NCBI RefSeq assembly: GCF_003353425.1
Contig: NZ_QRAO01000001.1
Span: 744,001 to 808,000 of the forward strand
Origin: Marinirhabdus gelatinilytica
Lineage (GTDB): Bacteria; Bacteroidota; Bacteroidia; Flavobacteriales; Flavobacteriaceae
Reading direction: 5' to 3'
Length of the DNA stretch: 64,000 bases
Shown here: in pieces, positions 42,479 to 52,660 of the stretch
Layout of the letters: every line of letters begins with the position of its first letter
Numbering within the stretch: position 1 is the stretch's first letter
Notes under the pieces: generated by a model
What the model saw: only the letters and a program-made list of their open reading frames with translations
The model's database searches: none
Told to the model about the DNA's origin: nothing
Translations under genes and position numbers: made by a program

Positions 42479-43849
42479 TTATCCAACTACTGCATCAGGA
42501 TTATATCCTAAATAGGGTACTTCCTTTTCGATGAAATTTACACCGTAGTCTTCCAGTTCTTTCAGGATGGGTTCGTACACTTCTTTTTTGATAGGGAGCT
42601 GTACGCCGGGATTGGTTATTTCCTCGTTTAAAATCTTGAGGGTTGCAATAGCAACGGGTAAACCTACGGTTTTTGCCATAGCTGTGTAGGTCTGGTCATC
42701 ACCTTTTATAACCATGCTGCTGTCTATCTGGTGTTTTTCACCGTCCAGCTCATAGCCAAACTTATGGTACATTACGATCATATCCTTGTCCTCCGGTTGT
42801 AGCGTCCACTTGTCCTCCAAAATCTTCTGAAGTGCTTTGGCAGGTGTCGCATCTGGGATGCCTATCTTTTTTTCGGTATTAAAAATATCCAGTTCTACCA
42901 GTTTGCCCCACATAAGGTCGTCTTGGTCTATTTTTAGGTTGTGGCGCAGTTTCAGCTCTACAGAATCGGTTGGGGAATACGGTAAAAATAGATTTACAAA
43001 ATCGCGGTAGCTCATATTTTCAGAATCTGAAATAGTGTAGCTATCGTCTGTCATCCCTAGTTGTACGAACATATTCCAAGCTTTACTAAAACCAACGCGG
43101 CGAATGGTGCCACGATATAATGTGAGTACATCTTCCAGCCCATAAATGCTTCGGTATTTTAGGGAGTTTCGGTTTGCATATCCTTCAAAACGGCCGTGGC
43201 CCTCAATGTCCAAAAATTCAGTTCTTCGGAACAACCTGTGATAAGGGATATATTTATAAGTGCCTTCTTGGATAAATTCGGCAGCACCGCCTTGGCCGGC
43301 AACCACCACATTTCTTGGGTTCCAGGTGAATTTGTAATGCCATAGGTTATCGTCACTTTCGGGAGCAACCAATCCACCCGTAAAGCTCTCGAACAGCAAC
43401 ATTTTCCCACCTTTGTTGCGAATACGGTCTATCACTTGCATAGCGCTCATGTGGTCTATCCCTGGGTCCAGGCCAATTTCGTTCATAAACACGAGCCCTT
43501 TTGCCTTTACTTTTGGGTCCAGTAGTTGCATTTGGTCACTTACATAGGAAGCAGTCACCATGTTTTTCCCGAATTCCAAACAGTCTTTTGCCACCTCAAT
43601 ATGATAGCGAGCAGGAAGCATAGAGATTACGATATCGGCATTTTCAACAGCTTCACGACGTTGTGCTGCGTTAAAAACGTCCAATAAAATCCCACGGCCA
43701 TTAGGATGTCCGCTGGTAAATTTTTGGGCATTTTGGATATTTAGGTCGCCAATGGTGATAAAAAGTTCCTCAGCTTCGGATTTATCCAGCAAATACTTGA
43801 TTAAACTTGTGGCAGAGCGTCCTGCTCCTATAATTAATATGTTACGCAT
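42479..43849 (-). CDS. Saccharopine dehydrogenase family protein
   Basis: NAD(P)-dependent oxidoreductase of 456 residues. The Rossmann motif is IIGAGRSATSL (from the ATG at 43849), and EIGLDPGIDHMSAM and FTGGLVAPESDDN are typical of saccharopine dehydrogenase/LYS9-like proteins. The role in bacteria of this group (lysine breakdown or a reductive biosynthesis) is not shown here. The frame runs upstream to 44002 across the start of the divergent DUF423 gene, which argues for the later ATG. Confidence 0.88.
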   Translation of the reverse strand: MRNILIIGAGRSATSLIKYLLDKSEAEELFITIGDLNIQNAQKFTSGHPNGRGILLDVFNAAQRREAVENADIVISMLPARYHIEVAKDCLEFGKNMVTASYVSDQMQLLDPKVKAKGLVFMNEIGLDPGIDHMSAMQVIDRIRNKGGKMLLFESFTGGLVAPESDDNLWHYKFTWNPRNVVVAGQGGAAEFIQEGTYKYIPYHRLFRRTEFLDIEGHGRFEGYANRNSLKYRSIYGLEDVLTLYRGTIRRVGFSKAWNMFVQLGMTDDSYTISDSENMSYRDFVNLFLPYSPTDSVELKLRHNLKIDQDDLMWGKLVELDIFNTEKKIGIPDATPAKALQKILEDKWTLQPEDKDMIVMYHKFGYELDGEKHQIDSSMVIKGDDQTYTAMAKTVGLPVAIATLKILNEEITNPGVQLPIKKEVYEPILKELEDYGVNFIEKEVPYLGYNPDAVVG

Positions 43850-43918
43850 TCGTAGTGTTTTGGTTATCTTTGAAGTAGATTTTATTGCAAGCGAATTTAC
43901 TAATTGCACGACACATTT

Positions 43919-44317
43919 ATGGATAAATTGAGTAAAAATATGATGGTTACGGCATCTATCTTGGCAGCTGTAACCATTGCTATTGGTGCCTTTGGGGCAC
44001 ACGGTTTAAAACAATTGGTTTCTTCAGAATCGCTTACCACTTTTGAGACGGGGGTGCGCTACCAAATGTACCACGTACTGGCACTGCTGGTAATTGGTCT
44101 TGGAGGAATGATTCCGCAGGCTGCAAAAAAATGGGTCTTTCGCTTCTTTGTCTTTGGGATTCTTTTCTTTTCAGGTTCCATATATCTATTGGCACTACAG
44201 GAGCAACTTCCTTTTTCGGTTTCGTTCCTAGGGCCTATAACGCCTATTGGTGGACTGTTGTTTATTTTGGGTTGGTTGCGTTTGGGGTATGGGTTATTAA
44301 CATTTAAAAGGGGATAA
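43919..44317 (+). CDS. DUF423 membrane protein
   Basis: A 132-residue protein with four membrane helices and the family signature AIAIGAFGAHGLK (near residue 20) and GVRYQMYHVLALL. It belongs to the YgdD/TMEM256 family of unknown function. ATG at 43919 is chosen over a TTG at 43904. It is divergent from saccharopine dehydrogenase and upstream of pckA. Confidence 0.9.
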   Translation: MDKLSKNMMVTASILAAVTIAIGAFGAHGLKQLVSSESLTTFETGVRYQMYHVLALLVIGLGGMIPQAAKKWVFRFFVFGILFFSGSIYLLALQEQLPFSVSFLGPITPIGGLLFILGWLRLGYGLLTFKRG

Positions 44318-44387
44318 TTACCATTTTTTAAAGAGAGTTTGTGTTGCATATTTGTTATTTTTGCACACACAACAATTAAAACAAGTT

Positions 44388-46001
44388 ATGGTAGAAAATA
44401 ACCAAACTACTAAAACGATTTCGGTAGAAAAATACGGAATCAAAAACGCTCAGGTAAACTATCAACTCTCCTCTAAGGCCCTTCACAACGAAACTCTTGA
44501 AAAAGGGATGGGAAAAGAAGCCAGCTCTGGAGCATTGGCCATAAACACTGGCGAGTTTACAGGAAGATCCCCAAAAGACAGATTTATTGTTAAGGACGAA
44601 ATCACACAGGACAAAGTGTGGTGGGGAAACATCAATATCCCCTTTTCGCCGGATAAGTTTGATGCACTCTACGATAAGGTGGTAAACTATCTTTCAGAAA
44701 AAGAAATTTATGTGCGTGATAGCTATGCCTGCGCAGACCAAAATTATAGATTGAACATTCGTGTAATTAACGAATACCCTTGGAGCAATATGTTTGCCTA
44801 TAACATGTTTCTGCGTCCAAACGAAGATGAACTAGAAGGGTTCGACCCCGAGTGGCTCATCGTAAATGCGCCAGGATTTATGGCAGACCCTGAAGTGGAT
44901 GGCACGCGCCAGCACAATTTTGCCATCTTGAATTTCAGCAAAAAAATAGCTTTGATAGGTGGAACGGGTTATACGGGAGAAATCAAGAAAGGAATTTTCT
45001 CGGCGCTCAATTTTATTCTACCCGTATTTAAAAACACGATGCCTATGCACTGTTCTGCCAATGTTGGCGAAGATGGTGAGACGGCTATTTTCTTTGGATT
45101 GTCCGGTACGGGTAAAACAACCCTCTCTGCAGATCCTAAAAGAAAATTGATTGGGGACGACGAACACGGCTGGACTGCCGAGAATACTGTTTTCAATTTT
45201 GAGGGAGGTTGTTATGCAAAAGTAATCAACCTTTCTGCTGAAAATGAGCCTGATATCTATAACGCTATAAAGCCGGGCGCTATACTCGAAAACGTAGAGA
45301 TGGACGCCGAGGGCAACGTAGATTTTGAAAATACCTCAATCACACAGAACACCCGTGTAAGCTACCCAATTTACCATATAGATAATATCCAGCAACCCTC
45401 AATTGGGAAGAACCCCAAGAATATTTTCTTCCTAACTGCAGATGCTTTTGGTGTACTGCCTCCTATCTCAAAGCTTACACCTGGACAGGCTGCATATCAC
45501 TTTATTAGTGGCTATACTGCAAAAGTAGCAGGAACCGAAGCTGGTATAGACGAGCCAGTTCCTAGTTTTTCAGCGTGCTTTGGAGCACCGTTTATGCCGC
45601 TCCACCCAACAAAATATGCCGAAATGCTAAGCGCCAAGATGCAAGAAGCTGGTGTAAATGTATGGTTGGTAAACACAGGTTGGACCGGTGGTCCTTACGG
45701 TGTTGGAAAGCGTATGGCACTAAAATATACCCGCGCCATGATTACGGCGGCAATGGACGGCTCTCTCGAAGAGGCCAATAAGGACAATTACCATATACAT
45801 TCGGTATTTGGTTTGCAACAGCCGCGAACTTGCCCTAACGTTCCTGACGGTGTGTTAAGCCCTAGAAAAACGTGGAACAACGATGAGGGTTATTATAAAA
45901 CAGCCCATAAACTAGCTTCCTCTTTTAAGCAAAATTTCAAGCAATTTGAAGAATTTGCAAATGAAGAGATTATGGCTGGACAGCCATTGGGAGGCGAATA
46001 A
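44388..46001 (+). CDS. pckA: Phosphoenolpyruvate carboxykinase (ATP)
   Basis: Converts oxaloacetate and ATP to PEP and CO2, the entry to gluconeogenesis. The 537-residue protein has RSPKDRFIV near residue 60, the P-loop GLSGTGKT (237-244), and the PCK-specific stretch GDDEHGW, all intact. The start ATG is 44388. A TATTTTTG promoter-like motif is at 44356-44363. The gene ends at a bidirectional terminator. Confidence 0.96.
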   Translation: MVENNQTTKTISVEKYGIKNAQVNYQLSSKALHNETLEKGMGKEASSGALAINTGEFTGRSPKDRFIVKDEITQDKVWWGNINIPFSPDKFDALYDKVVNYLSEKEIYVRDSYACADQNYRLNIRVINEYPWSNMFAYNMFLRPNEDELEGFDPEWLIVNAPGFMADPEVDGTRQHNFAILNFSKKIALIGGTGYTGEIKKGIFSALNFILPVFKNTMPMHCSANVGEDGETAIFFGLSGTGKTTLSADPKRKLIGDDEHGWTAENTVFNFEGGCYAKVINLSAENEPDIYNAIKPGAILENVEMDAEGNVDFENTSITQNTRVSYPIYHIDNIQQPSIGKNPKNIFFLTADAFGVLPPISKLTPGQAAYHFISGYTAKVAGTEAGIDEPVPSFSACFGAPFMPLHPTKYAEMLSAKMQEAGVNVWLVNTGWTGGPYGVGKRMALKYTRAMITAAMDGSLEEANKDNYHIHSVFGLQQPRTCPNVPDGVLSPRKTWNNDEGYYKTAHKLASSFKQNFKQFEEFANEEIMAGQPLGGE

Positions 46002-46022
46002 CAAACACTCTTAAAAACTAAT

Positions 46023-46054
46023 AAGCGCCAGTTTCAAATTTGAAACTGGCGCTT
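46023..46054. terminator. Bidirectional terminator between pckA and hemD
   Basis: AAGCGCCAGTTTCAAA and TTTGAAACTGGCGCTT pair over 15-16 bases with almost no loop. A T-run follows on each strand direction in turn, so it can serve the converging pckA and hemD. Confidence 0.9.
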
Positions 46055-46076
46055 TTTTATAGGGTATCGTAAACAG

Positions 46077-46823
46077 TTATTTTTTGTTTGCCTCTTTGAT
46101 GTATTTCTCCAGCGCCATGGTCATAGATGGCGTCTCGGGGGTTGGTGCTTGTATGTCCACCCTTAAACCATTCTCTGCAGCCGCCTTTACGGTAGTGTTC
46201 CCAAAAACAGCAATACGGGTATCGTTTTGTTTGAAATTAGGAAAGTTTTCGAGTAATGAAACAATCCCACTTGGGCTAAAGAACACCAAAATGTCGTAAA
46301 ACACATTTTCAAGGTCAGAAAGGTCGCTCACTACGGTCTTATAAAAAGTAGCTTGTTTCCAGTTTACCTTTAAATCGTTCAACACATTGGGAACCTCTGG
46401 CTTCAGTTTATCTGAAGAGGGTAACAAAAATTTCTCGTTCTTATATTTTTTGATGAGTGGAGAAAGCTCGGTAAATGTTCTCTTCCCCACATAAATTTTG
46501 CGCTTTCGATACACAACATATTTTTGCAGGTAATAGGCAACAGCCTCGCTCTGGCAAAAATATTTCATGGTATCCGGCACCTTGAAACGCATCTCATCAG
46601 CAATTCTGAAGTAATGATCTACTGCATTCCGGCTGGTCAAGATAACAGCGCTGAAATTTCCAAGATCGATTTTTTGGGAGCGAACTTCCTTGCCAGAAAC
46701 GCCCTCTACATGTATAAAGGGCCTAAAATCTATTTTTACCTTTTGTCTGTCAATCAAATCAAAGTAAGGTGAGTTTTCAACCTTTGGCTCCGGTTGTGAA
46801 ACTAGAATAGTTTTTACTTTCAT
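46077..46823 (-). CDS. hemD: Uroporphyrinogen-III synthase HemD
   Basis: Closes and flips ring D in the heme and corrin pathway. HemD sequences are divergent, but the 248-residue length, the start KTILVSQPEP, ILTSRNAVDHYF, FFSPSGIVSLLE and IAVFGNTTVKAAAENGL support the call. It follows the DUF4271 gene with a 27-base gap on the same strand, a common flavobacterial pair. Confidence 0.88.
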   Translation of the reverse strand: MKVKTILVSQPEPKVENSPYFDLIDRQKVKIDFRPFIHVEGVSGKEVRSQKIDLGNFSAVILTSRNAVDHYFRIADEMRFKVPDTMKYFCQSEAVAYYLQKYVVYRKRKIYVGKRTFTELSPLIKKYKNEKFLLPSSDKLKPEVPNVLNDLKVNWKQATFYKTVVSDLSDLENVFYDILVFFSPSGIVSLLENFPNFKQNDTRIAVFGNTTVKAAAENGLRVDIQAPTPETPSMTMALEKYIKEANKK

Positions 46824-46850
46824 AAGCTGCTTTTTTTTGGTTCTTGAGGC

Positions 46851-47504
46851 TTATACAATTACTTTATATAGAATTATATAGGGTGAAATTTCAAGAGCGC
46901 AAAGATACAAAATAAAATAGAACAAATGGTTAAAAATTAAAGCGCTGTTTGTCTTGTAGCTATAAAACAGTGTTATGCCGTTTAACAACACGATTATCAC
47001 AATAAAGATGAGCATAGTGGCCAGCGTAGGGGTGAACGTATAATAAAACAACAGATTTCCAATGAAAAAAACCACAGCAAGGAGGTTTCTGTAGCTCAAT
47101 TTCTGGTACAAATACTTATTGCTCAAACCTTCAAAATTAAAAATAGTACCCACTAATTTTTCAACCATGAATTTAGAGAGTACAAACACTGCATACCCAG
47201 TACAAATCTGTACAAACACTAACAATGGATCCTCAAAATTAGTTCCTTGTGAGGTTTCCATATATAGATATACAAAAAGTGAAACCAAAAGAACTTGTGG
47301 CACAAACAGTAACATGTTGAATGGGTGCTGTACCTCATCACCTTTACCCAGTACCAAAAAATATTTGTTGGTAACTGGCAGCATCGTAAATTCTTGAAAA
47401 CGCTTTGGGTACAGGTACTTTGCGACAGTGTAGCATAGCAAACAACCAACTAACACCAGCGTGACCCAATCTAAGCTTTGCCAAGTACGTACAACATATT
47501 CCAT
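46851..47504 (-). CDS. DUF4271 membrane protein
   Basis: A 217-residue protein with about six membrane helices, of the Bacteroidota-only DUF4271 family. The ATG at 47504 (MEYVVRTWQSLDW) is preferred to one 16 codons earlier. Function unknown. Its constant place next to hemD suggests only a shared transcript. Confidence 0.85.
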   Translation of the reverse strand: MEYVVRTWQSLDWVTLVLVGCLLCYTVAKYLYPKRFQEFTMLPVTNKYFLVLGKGDEVQHPFNMLLFVPQVLLVSLFVYLYMETSQGTNFEDPLLVFVQICTGYAVFVLSKFMVEKLVGTIFNFEGLSNKYLYQKLSYRNLLAVVFFIGNLLFYYTFTPTLATMLIFIVIIVLLNGITLFYSYKTNSALIFNHLFYFILYLCALEISPYIILYKVIV

Positions 47505-47584
47505 TGGCGTAAAATTAGCAGAAATATACCGCGAAATGCTTTTTCTATTCAATATTTTACCAACAATATGTGGTCAAAAAAAAG

Positions 47585-47592
47585 TACATTTG
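47585..47592 (+). promoter_or_regulatory. -7 promoter motif of the mannosyltransferase gene row
   Basis: TACATTTG matches TAnnTTTG and lies 15 bases before the ATG at 47608. Confidence 0.45.
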
Positions 47593-47607
47593 CTTTAAAA
47601 TTATTGC

Positions 47608-48348
47608 ATGTCCAACGCCCTCGTGGTCATACCTACCTATAACGAAATTGAAAATATAGAGCGTTTGTTGCGCAATGTGTTTTCATTGCAGCGGGAATAC
47701 AATGTGCTGGTCGTAGACGATAGTTCGCCAGACGGTACCGCCCAAAGTGTGAAGCAACTCATGAAGGAATTTCCCGAGAGATTGTTCCTTGAGGTGCGTA
47801 AGGGAAAGATGGGATTGGGTACTGCGTATATCCACGGATTTAAATGGGCACTCCAAAGAGAATATGAATATATTTTTGAGATGGATGCCGATTTTTCCCA
47901 CAATCCCAACGATCTTATCCGCCTACACAACGCTTGTACAAAAGGAGGATACGATATGGCTATAGGGTCGCGTTATGTAAAAGGTGTAAATGTGGTAAAC
48001 TGGCCTATGAGCCGTGTTTTGCTGTCTTGGTTGGCATCAAAGTACGTTCGGTTTGTCACCCGGATGAAAATTTACGACACCACTGCGGGATTTGTATGTT
48101 ACCACCATACGGTACTGCGGAAGATTAACCTGGATAAAATCCAGTTTGTAGGGTACGCTTTCCAGATAGAGATGAAGTTTAAGGCGTATCTTGCAAAATT
48201 CAGTATTGTGGAGGTCCCCGTAATCTTTACGGACAGGACAAGAGGAGAATCAAAAATGAGCGGCGGGATAATTTCCGAAGCTATCTTTGGAGTCCTTAAA
48301 ATGAAATTTAAAAGCCTTTTTGGCAGCAACAACTTTAACGAAATTTAA
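47608..48348 (+). CDS. Polyprenol monophosphomannose synthase (Dpm1-type GT2)
   Basis: A 246-residue family 2 glycosyltransferase that moves a sugar, usually mannose, to polyprenyl phosphate at the membrane. VVIPTYNEIENIERLL opens the fold, VVDDSSPDGTA and MDADFSHNPND carry the nucleotide and metal sites. It has no membrane segment. It heads a row with dihydroorotase and DUF4296, overlapping the former by one base. Confidence 0.9.
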   Translation: MSNALVVIPTYNEIENIERLLRNVFSLQREYNVLVVDDSSPDGTAQSVKQLMKEFPERLFLEVRKGKMGLGTAYIHGFKWALQREYEYIFEMDADFSHNPNDLIRLHNACTKGGYDMAIGSRYVKGVNVVNWPMSRVLLSWLASKYVRFVTRMKIYDTTAGFVCYHHTVLRKINLDKIQFVGYAFQIEMKFKAYLAKFSIVEVPVIFTDRTRGESKMSGGIISEAIFGVLKMKFKSLFGSNNFNEI

Positions 48349-49685
48349 TGCATCCAACCTTAATAAAAAACGCTCGAATTGTAAACGAAGGCACCATCAC
48401 CCAAGGGGATGTGCTTATTAATAACGGTATAATCGTAGAAATAGGCAGTATAAGCGCAAAAACGGGCGATACCAAGATCATTGATGCAGACGACCATTAT
48501 CTTATCCCCGGGATGATAGACGACCAAGTGCATTTCCGTGAACCGGGTCTTACCCATAAGGCCACTATCGAGACCGAATCTCGTGCTGCAGTAGCTGGAG
48601 GTATCACTACCTTTATTGAAATGCCAAACACCGTCCCACAAGCAACTACAATTGAGTTGCTGGAGGAAAAGTTTGCGCGCGCCAAGGAAACCTCTTGGGC
48701 AAACTACTCCTTTATGTTTGGTGGGACCAACGATAACTTAGCTGAAATCTTAAAAGTAGACCCCAAAAAAGTAGCGGGATTAAAATTGTTCTTAGGTTCC
48801 TCAACAGGAAATATGTTGGTGGACGACCCCCAAACCATTGAAGAAATTTTCAGTAAGACCAATTTGTTGATTTCGGTACATTGCGAGGACGAGGAAACCA
48901 TTAGAAAAAATATGAAGGCCGCTTTGGACAAGTACGGAGAGGATATCCCCATTGCCGAGCACCCCAACATTAGAAGTGCCGAGGCCTGCTACCTTTCGTC
49001 CAGCAAAGCTATTGAACTTGCGAAGAAAACAGGGGCAAGACTGCATGTGTTCCATCTTTCTACTGAAAAGGAAACGCATCTATTCAGTAATAAAATCCCA
49101 CTTTCAGAAAAAAAGATAACGGCCGAGGTGTGCATCCACCACCTTTGGTTTACCGACGCAGATTATGCTGAAAAAGGCACAAGGATTAAGTGGAACCCAG
49201 CGGTAAAGACCCAAAAGGACAAAGATGGGCTCTGGAAAGCTCTTTTGGACGATAGGATAGACGTTATAGCCACAGACCATGCCCCGCATACCAACGACGA
49301 AAAGAACAATGTGTACACAAAAGCACCCTCTGGTGGCCCTTTGGTGCAGCACGCTCTGGAAGCCTTGTTCGAGATGCACCATAAGGGGAAAATTTCAGTA
49401 GAAAAGATAGTCCAGAAAACCGCGCACAACCCTGCTGTATTGTTTCAAATTGAAAAAAGGGGCTACATTAAAGAAGGTTACAAAGCAGATTTGGTGTTGA
49501 TAGACCCCAATGCGCCCTGGACCGTGACCAAAGAAAACATAGATTATAAATGTGGTTGGTCTCCCTTTGAGGGAACAACATTTAAGTCTCGCATTACGCA
49601 CACCTTTATAAATGGTGTCTTGGCTTATGAGAACGGAAAATTTCCCAATAGAACCCGCGGGGAGCGAATAACCTTTAATAGATAA
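48348..49685 (+). CDS. pyrC: Dihydroorotase
   Basis: Zinc enzyme that closes carbamoyl-aspartate to dihydroorotate in pyrimidine synthesis. The 445-residue protein has the metal ligands in DDQVHFREPG, the SSTG and HCEDEE segments, and TDHAPHTNDEK near residue 303. It is of the multifunctional-complex type. ATG overlaps the stop of the mannosyltransferase gene (A of TAATG) and its own stop overlaps the DUF4296 start. Confidence 0.94.
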   Translation: MHPTLIKNARIVNEGTITQGDVLINNGIIVEIGSISAKTGDTKIIDADDHYLIPGMIDDQVHFREPGLTHKATIETESRAAVAGGITTFIEMPNTVPQATTIELLEEKFARAKETSWANYSFMFGGTNDNLAEILKVDPKKVAGLKLFLGSSTGNMLVDDPQTIEEIFSKTNLLISVHCEDEETIRKNMKAALDKYGEDIPIAEHPNIRSAEACYLSSSKAIELAKKTGARLHVFHLSTEKETHLFSNKIPLSEKKITAEVCIHHLWFTDADYAEKGTRIKWNPAVKTQKDKDGLWKALLDDRIDVIATDHAPHTNDEKNNVYTKAPSGGPLVQHALEALFEMHHKGKISVEKIVQKTAHNPAVLFQIEKRGYIKEGYKADLVLIDPNAPWTVTKENIDYKCGWSPFEGTTFKSRITHTFINGVLAYENGKFPNRTRGERITFNR

Positions 49686-50155
49686 TGAAGTTTCTCTGCT
49701 ACATATCAATGGGGTTGCTGTTATTGGGTTGCCAAGATGTGAAGAAGCCCGAAAAGCCCGAGAACCTTATTCCAGAAGATACAATGGTGCAGCTTTTGGC
49801 CGATATATATATGGGCAACGCCGCACGAAGTATAGACAATAAAACCATTCGAAAAAAAGGGGTAAAGATAGACTCTTTCCTGTTTGCCAAATACAAAGTG
49901 GATAGCCTACAGTTTGCCAAGAGCAACGCATATTATGCAACCGACCTGAATACATACACTAGGATTTTTCAAAAAATTGAGCAGCAATTAGAAACGCTGA
50001 AAGAACAGGAAAACGAGAGAAAACTAGAACTTAACGCTGAAAGGAAAAAAGCTAGGGACTCCGCTAATGCTACTGTCCAAGAAGAAGTAGAAAAAGAAAT
50101 AGATACAAGTGAAACCGAAGGGGTCTTGATAGAGCCGGCTACTTCACAACAGTGA
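49685..50155 (+). CDS. DUF4296 lipoprotein
   Basis: A 156-residue protein with lipoprotein signal MKFLCYISMGLLLLGC (Cys16). The DUF4296 domain covers about 25-110 (PENLIPEDTMVQLLADIYMGNAA) and a Glu/Lys-rich helical tail follows. Bacteroidota-only family, function unknown. Last gene of the mannosyltransferase-pyrC row; it abuts the converging epimerase gene. Confidence 0.88.
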   Translation: MKFLCYISMGLLLLGCQDVKKPEKPENLIPEDTMVQLLADIYMGNAARSIDNKTIRKKGVKIDSFLFAKYKVDSLQFAKSNAYYATDLNTYTRIFQKIEQQLETLKEQENERKLELNAERKKARDSANATVQEEVEKEIDTSETEGVLIEPATSQQ

Positions 50156-51163
50156 TCAATGTTCTTTCTTAAAGGCTTGTGTTACTCTTTCAATCGTTCT
50201 TTTTAAAGGGGTATAAGTGAATTTGGTAGCAGTTTCAATCTTACTACCATCATACTGCTGAAAGCTAAAGAGCGACTCCACATGGGTACGCAATAATTTT
50301 CTTTTGGTGCCAAAAACATGGGAGACAAACCAATCTATTTTTGAGAACAGTACCAACTTCCATTTGGCGATTTGGGCGGTAGGTTTCATTCCTCCCAATG
50401 TTTCGGCCAGACTTCCCAAAAAGGTTTGGTAGGATACATTTTCAGTAACCAAGATAAAGCGCTTGTTTTTTATGTCGCTTTCCATGAGTAGCTTCATTAC
50501 TTTAGTCACATCTCGAACATCTACCAAGCCTATGCCTCCGGGGGTGTAGTATTTCATCCCTTTTGCCATTCGTTTTACGAGACTGCCACTGCCCTTGTGC
50601 CATAGTCCCTCTCCCAATATAACCCCAGGATTCACGATTACAGCATCCAGTCCCTCTTGGGTGCCACGCCAAACTTCCATCTCGGCACCGTATTTTGTAA
50701 TGGCATACACGCTGTTTTTGGCTTCGGGATTCCAATAGGTGTCTTCGGTAATCGTTTCACCATTAATGGCATCGCCCAAGGTGGCTATGGAACTTACGTG
50801 ACATAGTTTTTTTACCGAATGCGACAAACATAAGTTCACCACGTTTGCGGTGCCTTCGATATTTGCTTTTTTTAGCTTGTGGTAATTCTTTGGATTGAAA
50901 TCTACATAGGCAGCGGCATGGTATACCTGGGTAATGTCCTTAAAAGCAGCTTCCAGTCTAGGAATATCTGTGATGTTAGCTTCAAACCATTCCAAATTTT
51001 CAAATAGGGGTGTGGGGTCTTCGGTGTAATAAGAACATACTTTTTTCAATAGCGAAAGATCGCTTCCATTCCTGTGGATGGCACGTACGCGCTGTCCGTC
51101 TTTCAGTAAAAGATAGAGGAGGTGGCTGCCCACCAATCCTGTGCCGCCGGTGACTAGAACCAT
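50156..51163 (-). CDS. NAD-dependent epimerase/dehydratase (extended SDR)
   Basis: A 335-residue Rossmann protein with TGGTGLVGSHLL at the N-terminus, and the YxxxK pair in YAITKYGAE (about residues 155-165). It is most like the DTDP-glucose/dihydroflavonol-reductase class of extended SDRs. Substrate unknown. It reads toward the DUF4296 gene and is divergent from tyrS. Confidence 0.88.
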   Translation of the reverse strand: MVLVTGGTGLVGSHLLYLLLKDGQRVRAIHRNGSDLSLLKKVCSYYTEDPTPLFENLEWFEANITDIPRLEAAFKDITQVYHAAAYVDFNPKNYHKLKKANIEGTANVVNLCLSHSVKKLCHVSSIATLGDAINGETITEDTYWNPEAKNSVYAITKYGAEMEVWRGTQEGLDAVIVNPGVILGEGLWHKGSGSLVKRMAKGMKYYTPGGIGLVDVRDVTKVMKLLMESDIKNKRFILVTENVSYQTFLGSLAETLGGMKPTAQIAKWKLVLFSKIDWFVSHVFGTKRKLLRTHVESLFSFQQYDGSKIETATKFTYTPLKRTIERVTQAFKKEH

Positions 51164-51216
51164 AATGCGAAAATACTATTTTTTATGAGATGCTTTCCAG
51201 TTTGTGCACATCGGTT

Positions 51217-51224
51217 TATCTTTG
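51217..51224 (+). promoter_or_regulatory. -7 promoter motif of tyrS
   Basis: TATCTTTG matches TAnnTTTG and lies 15 bases before the ATG at 51240. Confidence 0.45.
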
Positions 51225-51239
51225 CCCAAAATCAATACA

Positions 51240-52538
51240 ATGAGCTTACAGAATTTTGTTGAAGAACTGAAATGGCGGGGGATGGTACACGACGTGATGC
51301 CCGAGACGGAGGAACACCTTATGGAGCAAATGCGTTCTGCCTACGTAGGTTTTGACCCTACGGCAGATAGCCTGCACATTGGCAACTTGGTCCCCATTAT
51401 GTTGTTGGCGTTCTTTCAACGTGCCGGACATAGGCCCGTAGCATTGGTGGGAGGTGCAACCGGTATGATTGGTGACCCTTCGGGCAAGAGCAGTGAGCGA
51501 AATTTGTTGGACGAAAAAACACTGCGCCACAACCAAGAATGCGTACGTAAGCAACTGTCACATTTTCTGGATTTTTCCTCGGGTGCCGAAAATGAAGCTG
51601 TGATGGTAAACAATTACGATTGGATGAAGGAATTTAGTTTTCTTGGGTTTATCCGTGATGTGGGGAAGCATATTACCATTAATTATATGATGGCGAAAGA
51701 CTCGGTTAAAAACCGAATCACGGGAGACGGGACCGAAGGAATGAGCTTTACCGAGTTTACCTACCAACTCGTGCAGGGCTACGATTTCCTGCATCTTTAT
51801 AATAACAACGATTGTACCCTACAAATGGGCGGTAGCGACCAGTGGGGCAATATTACCACGGGAACGGAGCTTATTCGCCGTATAGGCGGTGGAAAAGGAT
51901 ATGCACTTACCTGTCCTTTGATTACAAAAAGTGATGGTAGTAAATTTGGAAAGAGTGAGGGTGGCAACGTATGGTTGGATGCAAAACGAACCTCTCCCTA
52001 TAAATTTTACCAATATTGGTTGAACTCTAGTGACGAAGATGCCGAAAAGTATATAAAAATCTTTACCTTTTTAGATAAAAATACTATTGAGGCGCTGGTT
52101 AAGGAACATGCCGAAGCCCCACATAGGCGTGTGCTGCAAAAGCGATTGGCCGAAGAAGTGACCAAAACCGTCCACGGGGTGCAACAATTGGAAAATGCTG
52201 TAAAGGCGTCTTCGATTTTGTTCGGGAAATCTACTTCGGCCGATATAAAATCGTTGGACGAACAAACCTTCCTCGATATTTTTGAAGGAGTCCCTCAAGC
52301 TGAAATCACAAAAGATATGCTTCAAGATGGTCTCGATATCATTGGTGCCCTTGCCGAAAAGACAGGCTTTTTAAAAAGTAACGGTGAAGCAAGACGTGCT
52401 TTGAAGGAAAATTCAATTTCGGTAAATAAAGAAAAAGTGAAAGAAGGGTATAGCATTACTTCCGAAGATTTAATTAATGAAACCTTTGTGCTATTGCAGC
52501 GAGGGAAAAAGAATTACTTTGTTTTAAAGGTGCAGTAA
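51240..52538 (+). CDS. tyrS: Tyrosyl-tRNA synthetase
   Basis: Charges tRNA-Tyr. The 432-residue protein has the HIGH-type motif in SLHIGNLVP, the family's [10 protein letters not shown] and the KMSKS equivalent KFGKSEGGN, followed by a C-terminal S4-like RNA-binding domain. The ATG at 51240 ([10 protein letters not shown]) is chosen over one 12 codons upstream. Confidence 0.96.
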   Translation: MSLQNFVEELKWRGMVHDVMPETEEHLMEQMRSAYVGFDPTADSLHIGNLVPIMLLAFFQRAGHRPVALVGGATGMIGDPSGKSSERNLLDEKTLRHNQECVRKQLSHFLDFSSGAENEAVMVNNYDWMKEFSFLGFIRDVGKHITINYMMAKDSVKNRITGDGTEGMSFTEFTYQLVQGYDFLHLYNNNDCTLQMGGSDQWGNITTGTELIRRIGGGKGYALTCPLITKSDGSKFGKSEGGNVWLDAKRTSPYKFYQYWLNSSDEDAEKYIKIFTFLDKNTIEALVKEHAEAPHRRVLQKRLAEEVTKTVHGVQQLENAVKASSILFGKSTSADIKSLDEQTFLDIFEGVPQAEITKDMLQDGLDIIGALAEKTGFLKSNGEARRALKENSISVNKEKVKEGYSITSEDLINETFVLLQRGKKNYFVLKVQ

Positions 52539-52567
52539 TCGATTAGGTTAGTTATAAGGATAGCAAG

Positions 52568-52607
52568 AAAAAAAAGCCCCCAACAGTAAATGAACACTGC
52601 AGGGGGT
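52568..52607 (-). terminator. Terminator of the YHS gene (also ends tyrS region)
   Basis: GCCCCC at 52576-52581 pairs with GGGGGT at 52602-52607, and CAGT pairs with ACTG inside. The A-run at 52568-52575 is a T-run on the minus strand, so it mainly ends transcripts of the YHS gene. Confidence 0.75.
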
Positions 52608-52660
52608 ACTTAACTAACTAATAAACCAATCAATTATAAAAATCCTTAATTTTTTTCTAG

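Noticed and set aside
43850-44002. Long N-terminus of saccharopine dehydrogenase
   Set aside because: It would overlap the divergent DUF423 gene and lacks a Rossmann start; the ATG at 43849 gives the normal N-terminus.
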